Counted from the stretch's first letter, positions 1 to 7,800 are shown. The stretch is 64,000 bases of DNA from Rikenellaceae bacterium (GCA_003542575.1 DPKJ01000002.1:13405-77404), one strand, 5' to 3'. A program made the numbers and translations. The notes: a model not told the origin generated them from the sequence alone.

Positions 1-293
1 AACTTACCCTGTCTTGAATCATAACCTAGATTCAACATAAATCCCAAAACCGGAGTTGGTCTGTATTCAGCAAAGAATGAGACATAATGTCCAACACCAA
101 AGCCGTTGTGAAAAGCCGATTGGGCATATACATTCGGATTCAACATTTGAGTCGTTCCGGTATAGGAGTTTAAGTTTGCAGCACCTGAAAAACCTAGCCA
201 TACTTTTGGCTGAGGTCTTACACCCTCCTGTGCCAGTGATGAAGCAGCAATTCCTGCAATCATCGCTATTACTATAAATATTTTGCGTAACAT
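1..293 (-). CDS. Outer-membrane beta-barrel protein, N-terminal part (cut by window edge)
   Basis: Reading begins at an ATG complementary to 291-293 and runs off the window at base 1 without a stop. The 97 visible residues start with a signal peptide (MLRKIFIVIAMIAGIAASSL followed by AQ), then a segment like the first strands of a Bacteroidota beta-barrel (KVWLGFSGAANLNSYTG; later VGHYVSFFAEYRP and LGFMLNLGYDSRQ). It lies 34 bp downstream of the ice-binding-like lipoprotein gene on the same strand, so the two are probably co-transcribed. In other Bacteroidota, genes at this position often encode OmpA-family porins, but the diagnostic C-terminus is outside the window. Secretion is well supported; the exact family is inference. 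Confidence 0.75.
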   Translation of the reverse strand, partial: MLRKIFIVIAMIAGIAASSLAQEGVRPQPKVWLGFSGAANLNSYTGTTQMLNPNVYAQSAFHNGFGVGHYVSFFAEYRPTPVLGFMLNLGYDSRQGK

Positions 294-327
294 AAAAATT
301 TCAATTAAAAGTTTATTTCTGTTTAAA

Positions 328-3285
328 TTATGGTCTGTTTACAATACTTGCATCAAGTGATACAGCTGCAATTTGAGTAAGTGCTCTTCCGTTTAGAACG
401 GCACCTGTCTCAAGTGTTATTGACTGGTCGGCAAGGATATTACCATAGAAAATTGAATTGGTTCCCAGCGTTGCAGATGTACCTACAATCCAGTATATAT
501 TTTTAGCCAGAGCTCCTCCGCTTAGTACAACCTGTGTACCTGCCAGAGATGTCAAGGTAGAACCCATTTTAAATATAAAGGTTGCATTGGCATCACCTTG
601 TGCATCAAGCCATACTGTGCCACTTGATAGTAGGACAGATGTTGAATTTACATACAGACCAGGAGTAAGCGTTAGTCCGCTTAGGTCTCCAGGAAGACTT
701 ATTGCACTTGTTGACCTGGATTGTCCATCCAGAAAAGCAGTAGTTAAGTCAAGTTTAGCCTGTGCAGCAGCTGCATTAGCCGCATTTGTAACGCCGTTAA
801 CAATTCCCGGAGGAAAACCGTTTATTGTTCCGGTTGGACTAGTGCCCATATCTCCGTTAACAATTGTCGGACCGGTACTAGAAATCCCTGAACCTGCCAG
901 AACTGCATAGCTCTCGGCTGTTCTAAGATCAATACCACCCGGGCCTGCCGGAATATTTGTTGTAAATTCCCATTCATAATTACTTATGAGTGTGTTGCCG
1001 GCAATATCTTTTGCACCTGTAGTTACAGTTGCACGATATGTAGTTCCAGACAACAGATCAACATTTGGATTAAATGTTGCCATAAGTCCGCTATATGTAA
1101 CGACTCCCGGAACAAGCACCAACCCATTTTTCAATGTGAAGGTCAGGGTGTTGATTGATGATATGTCCATCAATTCACTGAATGTTGCTGTAACGTTGGT
1201 ATTGAGTGATACATTAACTGCGTTTGACAATGGAGATGTTAAAATAACCGTTGGTCTTGTTACGTCAGGTGCACTTCCTGTTGTAAAACTCCATGTGTAG
1301 TTGGATGCCATTGCATTACCTGTCGCATCTTTTACTGTATTTGTTATTGTGCAGGTATAGACGGTATTAGGGTCAAGGTTGGCACTTGGCACAAACGAGC
1401 CTTTCATTCCAAAATAGGTTACGACACCTGCAATACTAACGGCTCCCTTTTGAACAACAAAACTTGCGTTGTTAAATGTTGAAGGATCCATTGCTTTACT
1501 GAAGGTTGCAGAAATAACTTTATCAAGGGCAACATTGGTTGCCAGGTTTAAAGGATCTGTTGATACCACAACCGGTAATGCACCTGTTGTAAATACCCAT
1601 GTATAGTTATTGGCAAGGTTGTTCCCTGTCAGATCCTGAACACCTGATGTAATTGTTCCGGTATATAGTGTGCCCGGTAAAAGATTAGCTGCCGGTGTAA
1701 ATGTTGCTACGTTACCAAAATAGGTTATAGTACCTGCTACAGGAATTGAGCCTTGTTTTATTGTGACTGTAGTTCCGTTAATTGTGGCAGGATCCATTGC
1801 TTTACTGAATGTGGCTGTTATAATTTTACTTATAGGCACATTCACAGCATTGTTAACCGGGTCTGTTGATATAACTACCGGAACCGCACCGGTTGTAAAA
1901 CTCCAGGTGTAGTTGGCTGCTAAATGATTGCCTGCCAAATCTTTTGCTCCTGTTGTTATTGTACCTGTATAAAGAGTACCGGGAGAAAGAGCTACACTAG
2001 GTGTAAATGTTACAACGTTGCCAAAATAGGTTACTATTCCGGGTATTGAAGTGGTTCCCTGCTTAATGGTAACTGTAGTAGTATTAAGTGATAATGGATC
2101 CATTGCAGTGTTAAAGGTTGCAGAAATCCTTTTATCAAGTTCTACATTAACGGCTTCGTTAAGAGGGTCTGTAGATACAACAAACGGTAAGGTGCCGGTT
2201 GTGAAGGTCCAGATGTAATTTGTCAACATTGGATTTCCTAAGGCATCCTTGGCTCCTATCGTAATTGTACCTGTATATAAGGTATTGGCAGTAAAACCAC
2301 CTGTAGGAGTAAAGGTTGCAACATTACCTGAGTATGTAACCAGGCCTGCAATTGCATTAGTCCCTTGTTTAATAAGGACTGTTGATGTGTTTATAGTTGC
2401 GGGATCCATCTGTTTATTGAAGGTTATTGAGACAACCTTGGCAAGCGGAACATTTATCTCTCCATTTGCAGGGTCTGTTTGAATAACAGAAGGAACGTTA
2501 CCTGTGTTAAAACTCCACACATAATTACTTAGCAAACTATTGCCCAAAACATCTTTAGCTCCGGTGGTAATTGTTCCGGTATAAACTGTGTTTGGAGAAA
2601 GGTTTGCAGAAGGTGTAAATACAGCAGTATTTCCGGAGTAAGTAACCACACCGGGTATTGTTGTTAAGCCTTGCTTAAGGGTAAATGTTTCGGAGTTAAT
2701 TGTCGCAAGATTCATCGGCTTGCTGAACAATGCTGAGATAACCTTGCTCAGAGGAACTCCGGAGGCTCCGTTTGCAGGATCGGTAGAGACAACCAATGGT
2801 GCACTACCGGTTGTAAAGGTCCAGATATAGTCCTCTACAAGTGCGTTTTTCGCGGGATCTTTTGCCCCTTTTGTAACGATTGCTGTGTATGTTGTATTTG
2901 AAGATAAGACAACGGCAGGAATAAAAGTAGCAATCAGCCCTGAATATGTAACTGTTCCGGGTACAACTGTACTTCCTTGTTTGAGCATGAATGTATTGGT
3001 GTTAATTGTAGAACCATCCATTGGCTTATTGAATGTAGCCGATATCTGTTTGTTTAGAAGAACATCAGATGCTCCACCGGCAGGATCAGTAGAAACGACT
3101 TCCGGACAAATGCTTTTTGTCTCTCCCGTGAAATCGTCCTTGCTGCATTGCCACATGAAAACACTTAGTAGAAGTGTGACGATCCAGAATTTGATGTGAA
3201 TTCTATCTTTAAGTTTTTTCCCCTGGTTACCCCAGTTCTTGGTGATCTTAAAGTTCTCATCTCTTAAATTTTGCTTTGTAATCAT
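328..3285 (-). CDS. Lipoprotein with seven Ig-like (Big_5) repeats and a C-terminal ice-binding-like (DUF3494) domain
   Basis: Large surface protein, 985 residues from the preferred ATG at 3285; the frame stays open to an ATG at 3324. A hydrophobic stretch ends in a lipobox-like FMWQC, so the protein is probably a lipoprotein. Seven repeats of about 102 residues follow, each opening with a TDP-type motif (VVSTDPANGASGVPL, VVSTDPLNLATNVAL) and closing near NYTWSFTTG; this is the Big_5 Ig-like pattern. The last 205 residues (from GIDLRTAESYAVLAG) match the DUF3494 ice-binding beta-solenoid family, with the typical ATFIFKMGSTLTS and ALTQIAAVSLDAS segments. Family members bind ice or act as adhesins; the Ig repeats would act as a stalk. 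Whether this one binds ice cannot be told from sequence. The adjacent beta-barrel gene may be functionally linked. Confidence 0.88.
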   Translation of the reverse strand: MITKQNLRDENFKITKNWGNQGKKLKDRIHIKFWIVTLLLSVFMWQCSKDDFTGETKSICPEVVSTDPAGGASDVLLNKQISATFNKPMDGSTINTNTFMLKQGSTVVPGTVTYSGLIATFIPAVVLSSNTTYTAIVTKGAKDPAKNALVEDYIWTFTTGSAPLVVSTDPANGASGVPLSKVISALFSKPMNLATINSETFTLKQGLTTIPGVVTYSGNTAVFTPSANLSPNTVYTGTITTGAKDVLGNSLLSNYVWSFNTGNVPSVIQTDPANGEINVPLAKVVSITFNKQMDPATINTSTVLIKQGTNAIAGLVTYSGNVATFTPTGGFTANTLYTGTITIGAKDALGNPMLTNYIWTFTTGTLPFVVSTDPLNEAVNVELDKRISATFNTAMDPLSLNTTTVTIKQGTTSIPGIVTYFGNVVTFTPSVALSPGTLYTGTITTGAKDLAGNHLAANYTWSFTTGAVPVVISTDPVNNAVNVPISKIITATFSKAMDPATINGTTVTIKQGSIPVAGTITYFGNVATFTPAANLLPGTLYTGTITSGVQDLTGNNLANNYTWVFTTGALPVVVSTDPLNLATNVALDKVISATFSKAMDPSTFNNASFVVQKGAVSIAGVVTYFGMKGSFVPSANLDPNTVYTCTITNTVKDATGNAMASNYTWSFTTGSAPDVTRPTVILTSPLSNAVNVSLNTNVTATFSELMDISSINTLTFTLKNGLVLVPGVVTYSGLMATFNPNVDLLSGTTYRATVTTGAKDIAGNTLISNYEWEFTTNIPAGPGGIDLRTAESYAVLAGSGISSTGPTIVNGDMGTSPTGTINGFPPGIVNGVTNAANAAAAQAKLDLTTAFLDGQSRSTSAISLPGDLSGLTLTPGLYVNSTSVLLSSGTVWLDAQGDANATFIFKMGSTLTSLAGTQVVLSGGALAKNIYWIVGTSATLGTNSIFYGNILADQSITLETGAVLNGRALTQIAAVSLDASIVNRP
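985..3101 (-). repeat. Seven tandem ~102-codon Ig-like repeats inside the ice-binding-like gene
   Basis: The coding region holds seven consecutive units of roughly 306 bp, each coding for one Big_5 domain. Segments such as TFTPS and LYTGTITTGAKD recur with small changes. The units differ in sequence, so they are old duplications rather than recent exact copies, but the central units are close enough to allow recombination or misassembly. Confidence 0.85.
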
Positions 3286-3372
3286 TTTAAAAAAAGTTTT
3301 AGTGATATATCTGTAAGGTGGCACTATTCAGACATAAAACCATTACAATAATCGGCAGGAATGTTACATCAT

Positions 3373-4458
3373 TCATACCTTTTTAAAAATGAACAATCTT
3401 TTTGTTGGCATTGTGTCACCTAAAAGGTAACCCCATGGTTTAAGAGAATCAATACGGTCAAACACCAATTTAACAACGGCAGTAAGAGGTATTGAGACAA
3501 ACATTCCCGGTACTCCCCACAATACTCCAAATGCTATTACTGCAATTATTGAAACCAAGGCATTAATTTTTACTTTGGATGCTACAATTTTTGGGACAAT
3601 ATAGTTGTTGTCAATAAGTTGGATAATATAATAAAAGATAAGTACATAAAGCGCGTACCATGCCGTTGATTTTGTAGCTAAAGCTATCATCATAGGCAGT
3701 GCAACTGCAATTAAGCCTCCAATATATGGTATAAGGTTAAGCAGTGCGCCAATTATTCCCAATAGAATTGCATACTCAATTCCAAGAATTAGCAATACAG
3801 AAGAGTTGAGAACGGCCATTATTGCTGTTTCGATAATCAGCCCTGTCAGATACCGCTGTACCACAACTTTGGTCTCTGAAATAATGTCATTAACCCTGAT
3901 TTTATTGTTTTCACCAAAGAGTCTGTGGAAAAAGTCAAGAATTAATGGCTTATAATATAAGATCATAAAAACATAAACCGGAATAAGCAACAGAGCAATT
4001 ATACCACTTCCCAGATACATAAGTGTTTGTCCAACAGACGAACCACTCAGTTGCAGGAACTCTTCTTTTGTTGTTGCTATCCAGTCTATAATTTTTTGAG
4101 GACTTGCATCAAAATAGTCAGATGCCCATGAGATAGAGAGATTAAGATATTCGGTGAATTTCTTTACCAACACTGGCCATGATTCACCGAACATACTTGC
4201 CTGAGATACGAGAAAGATTCCAAAAGCTGCAAAGAGAATAAGTGTGATAATTACAGAAACAGCAATTGCAACAATTCTGTTGATTTTAAATTTTGTTAAA
4301 AAATTGACAACAGGATTCAGAACAATTGCAATAAATACCGAAAAAAGCAGAGGGACAATTATGCCCTGTGCAATATAAAGCATATAAATCAGAAAATAGA
4401 CCCCGGTAATAAAAATTGAGATCTTCACAAAAAAGGGCATTTCAGACTTGAGGTTCAC
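3373..4458 (-). CDS. AI-2E family transporter (PerM/YdiK-like permease)
   Basis: 361-residue polytopic inner-membrane protein of the AI-2E exporter superfamily (PF01594). It opens with two membrane segments (IFITGVYFLIYMLYIAQGI and VPLLFSVFIAIVLNPVVNF), has a soluble loop around residues 90-150, and ends with the conserved membrane block containing LNLIPYIGGLIAVALPMMI and GVPGMFVSIPLTAVVK. Members export varied small molecules or sodium; autoinducer-2 transport is established for only a few, so the substrate is unknown. It is the last gene of a tightly spaced minus-strand run with the small envelope proteins upstream (5 bp to the next gene), suggesting one stress-related operon. Confidence 0.9.
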   Translation of the reverse strand: MNLKSEMPFFVKISIFITGVYFLIYMLYIAQGIIVPLLFSVFIAIVLNPVVNFLTKFKINRIVAIAVSVIITLILFAAFGIFLVSQASMFGESWPVLVKKFTEYLNLSISWASDYFDASPQKIIDWIATTKEEFLQLSGSSVGQTLMYLGSGIIALLLIPVYVFMILYYKPLILDFFHRLFGENNKIRVNDIISETKVVVQRYLTGLIIETAIMAVLNSSVLLILGIEYAILLGIIGALLNLIPYIGGLIAVALPMMIALATKSTAWYALYVLIFYYIIQLIDNNYIVPKIVASKVKINALVSIIAVIAFGVLWGVPGMFVSIPLTAVVKLVFDRIDSLKPWGYLLGDTMPTKRLFIFKKV

Positions 4459-4463
4459 AGTCT

Positions 4464-4853
4464 CTATTGGTTTTTATGATTCCGGTTAAAAAGCAGATTT
4501 ATAATTTTACCTCCCGCAGCTTTTACTTCGTCAGGGTGTGTTGCAATTGCAGTTGTAACACCAATCTGAATGATGTTTCCTATGAGTTTTAACAATATGT
4601 TTCCCGAATTGCGAATAATTACCTTTTTTGTAATAAATCCGGTTGTGATACCAAGCGAGGTGCTAACAATGTTTTTTACTAATTCCGGAGAATTAACCAC
4701 TTCATCAAAAGTCTCTTTTATAAGGTTGGCCGGTTTAAAATACCGGATTGTTGTCAGAAACTGATCTTTGAGTAATTTGCCCTGATTACTTTGCTGAAGT
4801 GACAGAGAGTTTATGGCCTCATTTAATTCATATGTGGAACTAATTTTTTTCAT
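4464..4853 (-). CDS. Conserved small protein of the envelope-stress cluster, function unknown
   Basis: 129 residues, no recognised domain. The N-terminal half is polar and helical; the middle (LVKNIVSTSLGITTGFITKK) and later part (GNILLKLIGNIIQIGVTTAI) are moderately hydrophobic and could touch or cross the membrane. Its start overlaps the end of the holin-like gene by 14 bp, so translation is probably coupled. Such proteins often sit beside YtxH and holin-like genes in Bacteroidota, which suggests, without proving, a role in membrane stress. Confidence 0.7.
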   Translation of the reverse strand: MKKISSTYELNEAINSLSLQQSNQGKLLKDQFLTTIRYFKPANLIKETFDEVVNSPELVKNIVSTSLGITTGFITKKVIIRNSGNILLKLIGNIIQIGVTTAIATHPDEVKAAGGKIINLLFNRNHKNQ

Positions 4854-5205
4854 CAGGACCTATTTTTACAATCTGTTTTAGAATAAAATTGTTCACCATT
4901 TGCTTAAACCATTTGTTCAGAAAGAGAGCAATAACAATCGCAATAATTCCGTAAAAGGCTGCAACAATTGTAAATCCGTACCATAACTCACCCAGTATGT
5001 CACCAAGTAGAATTGACGCACCTATGGAGGCGATCAATAGAAACATAAACAAGAAGAGAATTACAACCGCTTTTGAAATTATAGCGGAAACAACATTTAA
5101 AATCTTGTTTATGGTATTTAACTTAAACAGTTTAATGCTTGTTCTTATATAATCCTCAGACCTCTCGAGCAGGACTTCAAAGTTGTTCCCTTTATAATCT
5201 TCCAT
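4840..5205 (-). CDS. Holin-like superfamily III membrane protein
   Basis: 121 residues with two strong membrane segments (AVVILFLFMFLLIASIGASI and LWYGFTIVAAFYGIIAIVIA) after an amphipathic N-terminus, the layout of the chromosomal phage_holin_3_6 family (PF07332). Despite the name, these proteins are common outside prophages and no phage gene is nearby. It is 18 bp downstream of the YtxH-like gene and overlaps the next gene by 14 bp, so it belongs to the operon-like run at 3.4-5.8 kb. Confidence 0.8.
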   Translation of the reverse strand: MEDYKGNNFEVLLERSEDYIRTSIKLFKLNTINKILNVVSAIISKAVVILFLFMFLLIASIGASILLGDILGELWYGFTIVAAFYGIIAIVIALFLNKWFKQMVNNFILKQIVKIGPDEKN

Positions 5206-5223
5206 GACTTTTGTTTGCTATGT

Positions 5224-5448
5224 TTAAGCTTTCTCTTCCGATACGACATCGTTCGCATCTTGTACTTTTTCGGTTACGCTGTCAACAAATTCATCGAATT
5301 TATTTTTTAGGATATCAGCGTAATCTTCACTTTTTTTCGTAATTTTCTTACGTGTAACAGAGCCCTTTTCGGGAGCAAACAAGACTCCGACCACTACTCC
5401 GACAGCCAGGCCTGCCAATGCTCCAAGTAAAACTTTTTCTAAACTCAT
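5224..5448 (-). CDS. YtxH domain-containing protein
   Basis: 74 residues. An N-terminal glycine-rich membrane segment (LLGALAGLAVGVVVGVLFAP) is followed directly by EKGSVTRKKI and a charged helical tail, which is the signature of the YtxH family (PF12732). Members are general-stress-associated membrane proteins with no known biochemical activity. It lies between the cupin gene and the holin-like gene on the same strand. Confidence 0.88.
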   Translation of the reverse strand: MSLEKVLLGALAGLAVGVVVGVLFAPEKGSVTRKKITKKSEDYADILKNKFDEFVDSVTEKVQDANDVVSEEKA

Positions 5449-5481
5449 TGTATTGTGTTTTAAAATTGTAAATAATTTCTC

Positions 5482-5826
5482 TTATGATTCATACCCACTC
5501 TTAATAATTGTGGATATCATTTTGAACCGTTCATTTGCTTTTATTTTGTTTTTTATATGAGCCGGAATTATTATCGATTCTCCTGTCCGGAGCATAATTG
5601 ACTTTCCGCCTATAACAATTTCTGCATTTCCTTCAAGTATTTGCGAGAAGGTGTCGAACGGGGATATTTTTTCAGATAAGGTCTCTCCAACATCAAGAGC
5701 TGTTAAAGTAACATCACCCGTAGATTTTTTAATTATAGTTTTTATAACTACCGAGTTGGGGACATATTCAATAACCTCAACGGCCATAAATACTTTCGAT
5801 TTTTCAACATCTGCTTTATCCATCAT
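5482..5826 (-). CDS. Small cupin-domain protein
   Basis: 114 residues forming one double-stranded beta-helix. The cupin pattern is visible in SPFDTFSQILEGNAEIVIGG and GESIIIPAHIKNKIKA. The first motif lacks the usual paired metal-binding histidines (only one His, in IPAHIKN), so it may bind a ligand rather than catalyse a metal-dependent reaction. The gene starts with two Met codons (5826 and 5823). It lies 24 bp downstream of the first AraC-type regulator and leads into the YtxH/holin genes. A sensory or regulatory role is inference. Confidence 0.8.
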   Translation of the reverse strand: MMDKADVEKSKVFMAVEVIEYVPNSVVIKTIIKKSTGDVTLTALDVGETLSEKISPFDTFSQILEGNAEIVIGGKSIMLRTGESIIIPAHIKNKIKANERFKMISTIIKSGYES

Positions 5827-5850
5827 TATTTTTTTAGCAACAATTTGGCA

Positions 5851-6402
5851 TTAGCCAAAAGGGTTTCTCTTTTTACTAATGTCTTTAAAATGAGAAGCGT
5901 TAAGTCCCGTTGTATTTTTGAATTGGCTTGAAAGATGTGACAGGCTACTGTAATTCAACCTATATGATATTTCAGTTAAGGTGAGTTTTTTATACACAAG
6001 CAACTCTTTGACATGCTCAATTCGTTGCTGCAGATAGTACTTTTCAATTGTAATACCCTCTGCTTCAGAAAATAACTTTGATACAAAAGGATAGCTGCAG
6101 TTTAGTTTTTCACTGATGTAAGCAGATAGTTTAACCTTAAGGTTTTCATTGGAATAATGAATCAACTCAACAATAACAGCTTTTATATCTCTTATAATTT
6201 TGTTTTTTTTATCCTCGATAATTTCGAGACCCGATTTAATTAATATTGAATTAATTGCTGATATTTCTGAATAAGAAAGATTCTCCTTGAATTCTGCTCT
6301 ACCAAGACTGACGTTAACATTAGTCAGGTTTATTTTTTCCAGTTCGTCCCTCACAGTCATTATGCAACGGATGCAAACCATATTTCGTATATATATGATC
6401 AT
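5851..6402 (-). CDS. AraC-type regulator with N-terminal CxxC (HMA-like) segment, copy 1
   Basis: 183 residues. The C-terminal ~100 residues carry the two helix-turn-helix units of the AraC family (LTEISYRLNYSSLSHLSSQF followed by KNTTGLNASHFKD). The N-terminus opens with MIIYIRNMVCIRCIMTVRDE; the MVCxxC motif and following beta-alpha pattern resemble a heavy-metal-associated fold, a possible metal or thiol sensor. It is a paralogue of the regulator at 6677-7237, sharing MVCIRC, the VELIHYS/VETVHYS segment and the DNA-binding domain. The gene for a 51-residue membrane protein lies between the two. Regulation of the neighbouring stress cluster is likely but inferred; the sensed signal is unknown. 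Confidence 0.87.
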   Translation of the reverse strand: MIIYIRNMVCIRCIMTVRDELEKINLTNVNVSLGRAEFKENLSYSEISAINSILIKSGLEIIEDKKNKIIRDIKAVIVELIHYSNENLKVKLSAYISEKLNCSYPFVSKLFSEAEGITIEKYYLQQRIEHVKELLVYKKLTLTEISYRLNYSSLSHLSSQFKNTTGLNASHFKDISKKRNPFG

Positions 6403-6421
6403 TAAAATTGTTCATGTTTTA

Positions 6422-6577
6422 TTATCTGTAACTTCTACCTTGAATAATTCTAAGAAGTATTGCTATTACTGCCAATACTAAAAGAATGTGAACCAGGCCT
6501 CCCAAATTGAAGCCTACCAACCCTACCAGCCACGCTACGACTAATATAACTGCTATAATGTAAAGGAAATTTCCCAT
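6422..6577 (-). CDS. lmo0937 family small membrane protein
   Basis: A 51-residue gene (stop complementary to 6422-6424) found by reading the gap between the two AraC-type genes. It begins MGNFLYIIAVILVVAWLVGL, continues with a second hydrophobic stretch (GGLVHILLVLAVIAILLRII) and ends QGRSYR. Two short membrane helices joined by a glycine turn and a basic tail are diagnostic for the lmo0937 family, common in stress loci of Bacteroidota and Firmicutes. Function unknown. An imperfect inverted repeat lies just upstream. Another frame open over the same bases (6450-6680) encodes a Ser/Arg-rich peptide and is considered spurious. Confidence 0.88.
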   Translation of the reverse strand: MGNFLYIIAVILVVAWLVGLVGFNLGGLVHILLVLAVIAILLRIIQGRSYR

Positions 6578-6597
6578 GTGTCCCGTATGTGTTTAAA

Positions 6598-6635
6598 GTG
6601 ATTACTACTCTTTTCATAAAAGTAGTTATCATCAC
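6598..6635. repeat. Imperfect inverted repeat upstream of the lmo0937-type gene
   Basis: GTGAT (6598-6602) and ACTACT (6604-6609) are mirrored by AGTAGT (6621-6626) and ATCAC (6631-6635). The element ends 21 bp before the start codon on the minus strand and overlaps a near-consensus -7 element (TACTTTTA on the minus strand). It could be an operator for one of the flanking AraC-type regulators or a 5' hairpin; only the symmetry is directly seen. Confidence 0.4.
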
Positions 6636-6676
6636 TATTAAATACGTTACACTAAATTTGGTGAAAGTTACATCAT

Positions 6677-7237
6677 TCACATATTTTCAAGCATCCTTCG
6701 GCGGATATGCCTAAGTTTCTTGAAATGAGATGGAGATAAACCTGTGAATTTTTTGAATTGATTTGAGAGGTGAGCAACACTGCTGTAATCCATTAAAAAT
6801 GCAATCTCAGTAATGTTAAGTTCGTTATAGACGAGAAGCTCTTTAACCTTTTCGATTTTATGGCTTAAATAAAACTGTTCAATGGTAGTTCCGGTTACTT
6901 CAGAGAAAAGATTGGCCAGATATGTATAGTCGTAGCCAAGTATATCGCTTATATGGTCCGACATATTTGTTCTGAGTCTTGTCTCTGAATAGTGAACGGT
7001 TTCAATAACAATACGCTTTATTTTCTCAATAATAATGCTCTTTTTGTCGTCCATCAATTCCAACCCTGAACGATTTATGGCTTTTTCAAAAAGAGAAATC
7101 TGATCACTGTCCAATTGTTTAACTGTCTCAACCTGTCCAAGCTCTACAGTTAAATAATCAATTCCTAACTTAACAAGTTCTGCCTCTACTATCATCTTGC
7201 AACGAATGCAAACCATATGTTTAATGTAAAGCTTCAT
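6677..7237 (-). CDS. AraC-type regulator with N-terminal CxxC (HMA-like) segment, copy 2
   Basis: 186 residues, paralogous to the regulator at 5851-6402. It starts MKLYIKHMVCIRCKMIVEAE, again a CxxC motif in a beta-alpha context, and ends with an AraC DNA-binding domain (ITEIAFLMDYSSVAHLSNQF, FTGLSPSHFKKL). It is the first gene of the minus-strand cluster and has a good promoter upstream (7281-7310), so it may be transcribed with the downstream genes and control itself. In the family, the first helix-turn-helix contacts one half-site and the second another. The inducing ligand is unknown; the cysteines suggest a metal or redox signal. Confidence 0.87.
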   Translation of the reverse strand: MKLYIKHMVCIRCKMIVEAELVKLGIDYLTVELGQVETVKQLDSDQISLFEKAINRSGLELMDDKKSIIIEKIKRIVIETVHYSETRLRTNMSDHISDILGYDYTYLANLFSEVTGTTIEQFYLSHKIEKVKELLVYNELNITEIAFLMDYSSVAHLSNQFKKFTGLSPSHFKKLRHIRRRMLENM

Positions 7238-7280
7238 TTAAAAGGAAGGAATTAATTGTGTTTTTTATTATTCAATCCCG

Positions 7281-7310
7281 CAAATGTAATAATATTTTAA
7301 TTATTACAAA
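7281..7310 (-). promoter_or_regulatory. Bacteroidetes-type promoter of the AraC/stress cluster
   Basis: On the minus strand TTTG (7307-7310) is followed after 18 bp by TACATTTG (7281-7288), a full match to the -33 TTTG / -7 TAnnTTTG consensus. Transcription would start near 7275, giving a leader of about 38 nt before the ATG at 7237. Confidence 0.65.
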
Positions 7311-7567
7311 TCACTGTAAAACAAACAATATCTATTTATAAAATAGTAAGTTATTTGTTTACGTTAAGTAAAATCAGGGTTAGAATATTTTTACTCAATT
7401 ATACTCTTCTTTTTTTTTCTCTTACTGTTCTGTTTCTTTTTAATAACTCCCCGTAAGTATTTCCTATAAGCATTCACGGGTTAGCTATGATAATAACAAT
7501 AATGACATGTCTATATGAATTTTGGTCATAAAACAGATGAAAAAAGATCTATTTTTGCGTTCTGCAA

Positions 7568-7650
7568 GCGCAACGTTGCGTACCGTACCTCTTGATAAAA
7601 AACATCATATTAATAGATTGGAAATAAAAAATGCGCAACGTTTCGTACCT
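7568..7650. repeat. Palindromic element GCGCAACGTTGCG with a second partial copy
   Basis: CGCAACGTTGCG at 7569-7580 is a perfect 12-bp palindrome followed by TACCGTACCT. A second copy at 7633-7650 (GCGCAACGTTTCGTACCT) repeats the left arm and the tail but breaks the palindrome with one T. The sites are 65 bp apart, consistent with a pair of operator sites or duplicated RNA elements. No known family was recognised. Confidence 0.55.
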
Positions 7651-7719
7651 AAGCGTGTCTTGTTTTTTTTATAGGGTTGGGAGTATTAATTTCGCTTCCC
7701 GAAACCAATAGTTCATAGA

Positions 7720-7800
7720 AATCACCGGCACTTTCTGTACGATATCAGATTATGCATTTCAGTCAGCGGTTAGTCTTAAATGTTAACAGTGCCGGTGGTT
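7720..7800 (+). repeat. 13-bp inverted repeat with 55-nt spacer upstream of the ferredoxin gene
   Basis: AATCACCGGCACT (7720-7732) pairs with AGTGCCGGTGGTT (7788-7800) along all 13 positions, with one G-U pair in RNA. The right arm is followed by a T-rich run (TTATTTTAAT). The arms could close a structured RNA domain in the ferredoxin leader or form a terminator-like hairpin 61 bp before the start codon. No conserved riboswitch core was recognised in the spacer. Confidence 0.5.

Noticed and set aside
458..2482. Several plus-strand open frames (for example 458-910, 986-1300, 2249-2482) within the ice-binding-like gene
   Set aside because: They are antisense to a clear coding sequence, have no signal peptide or family resemblance, and arise from the Val/Thr-rich repeat composition.
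985..3101. Regularly spaced repeats that could suggest a CRISPR or other array
   Set aside because: The period is about 306 bp, all units are in frame and encode Ig-like domains; there are no short identical repeats with unique spacers.
4840..5205. Holin-like gene as a sign of a prophage
   Set aside because: No phage structural, lysis, integrase or attachment sequences nearby; this family is widespread in chromosomal stress clusters.
6450..6680. Minus-strand open frame overlapping the lmo0937-type gene
   Set aside because: It encodes a low-complexity Ser/Arg/Gly peptide in a different frame; the 51-residue frame at 6422-6577 has the recognised family pattern.
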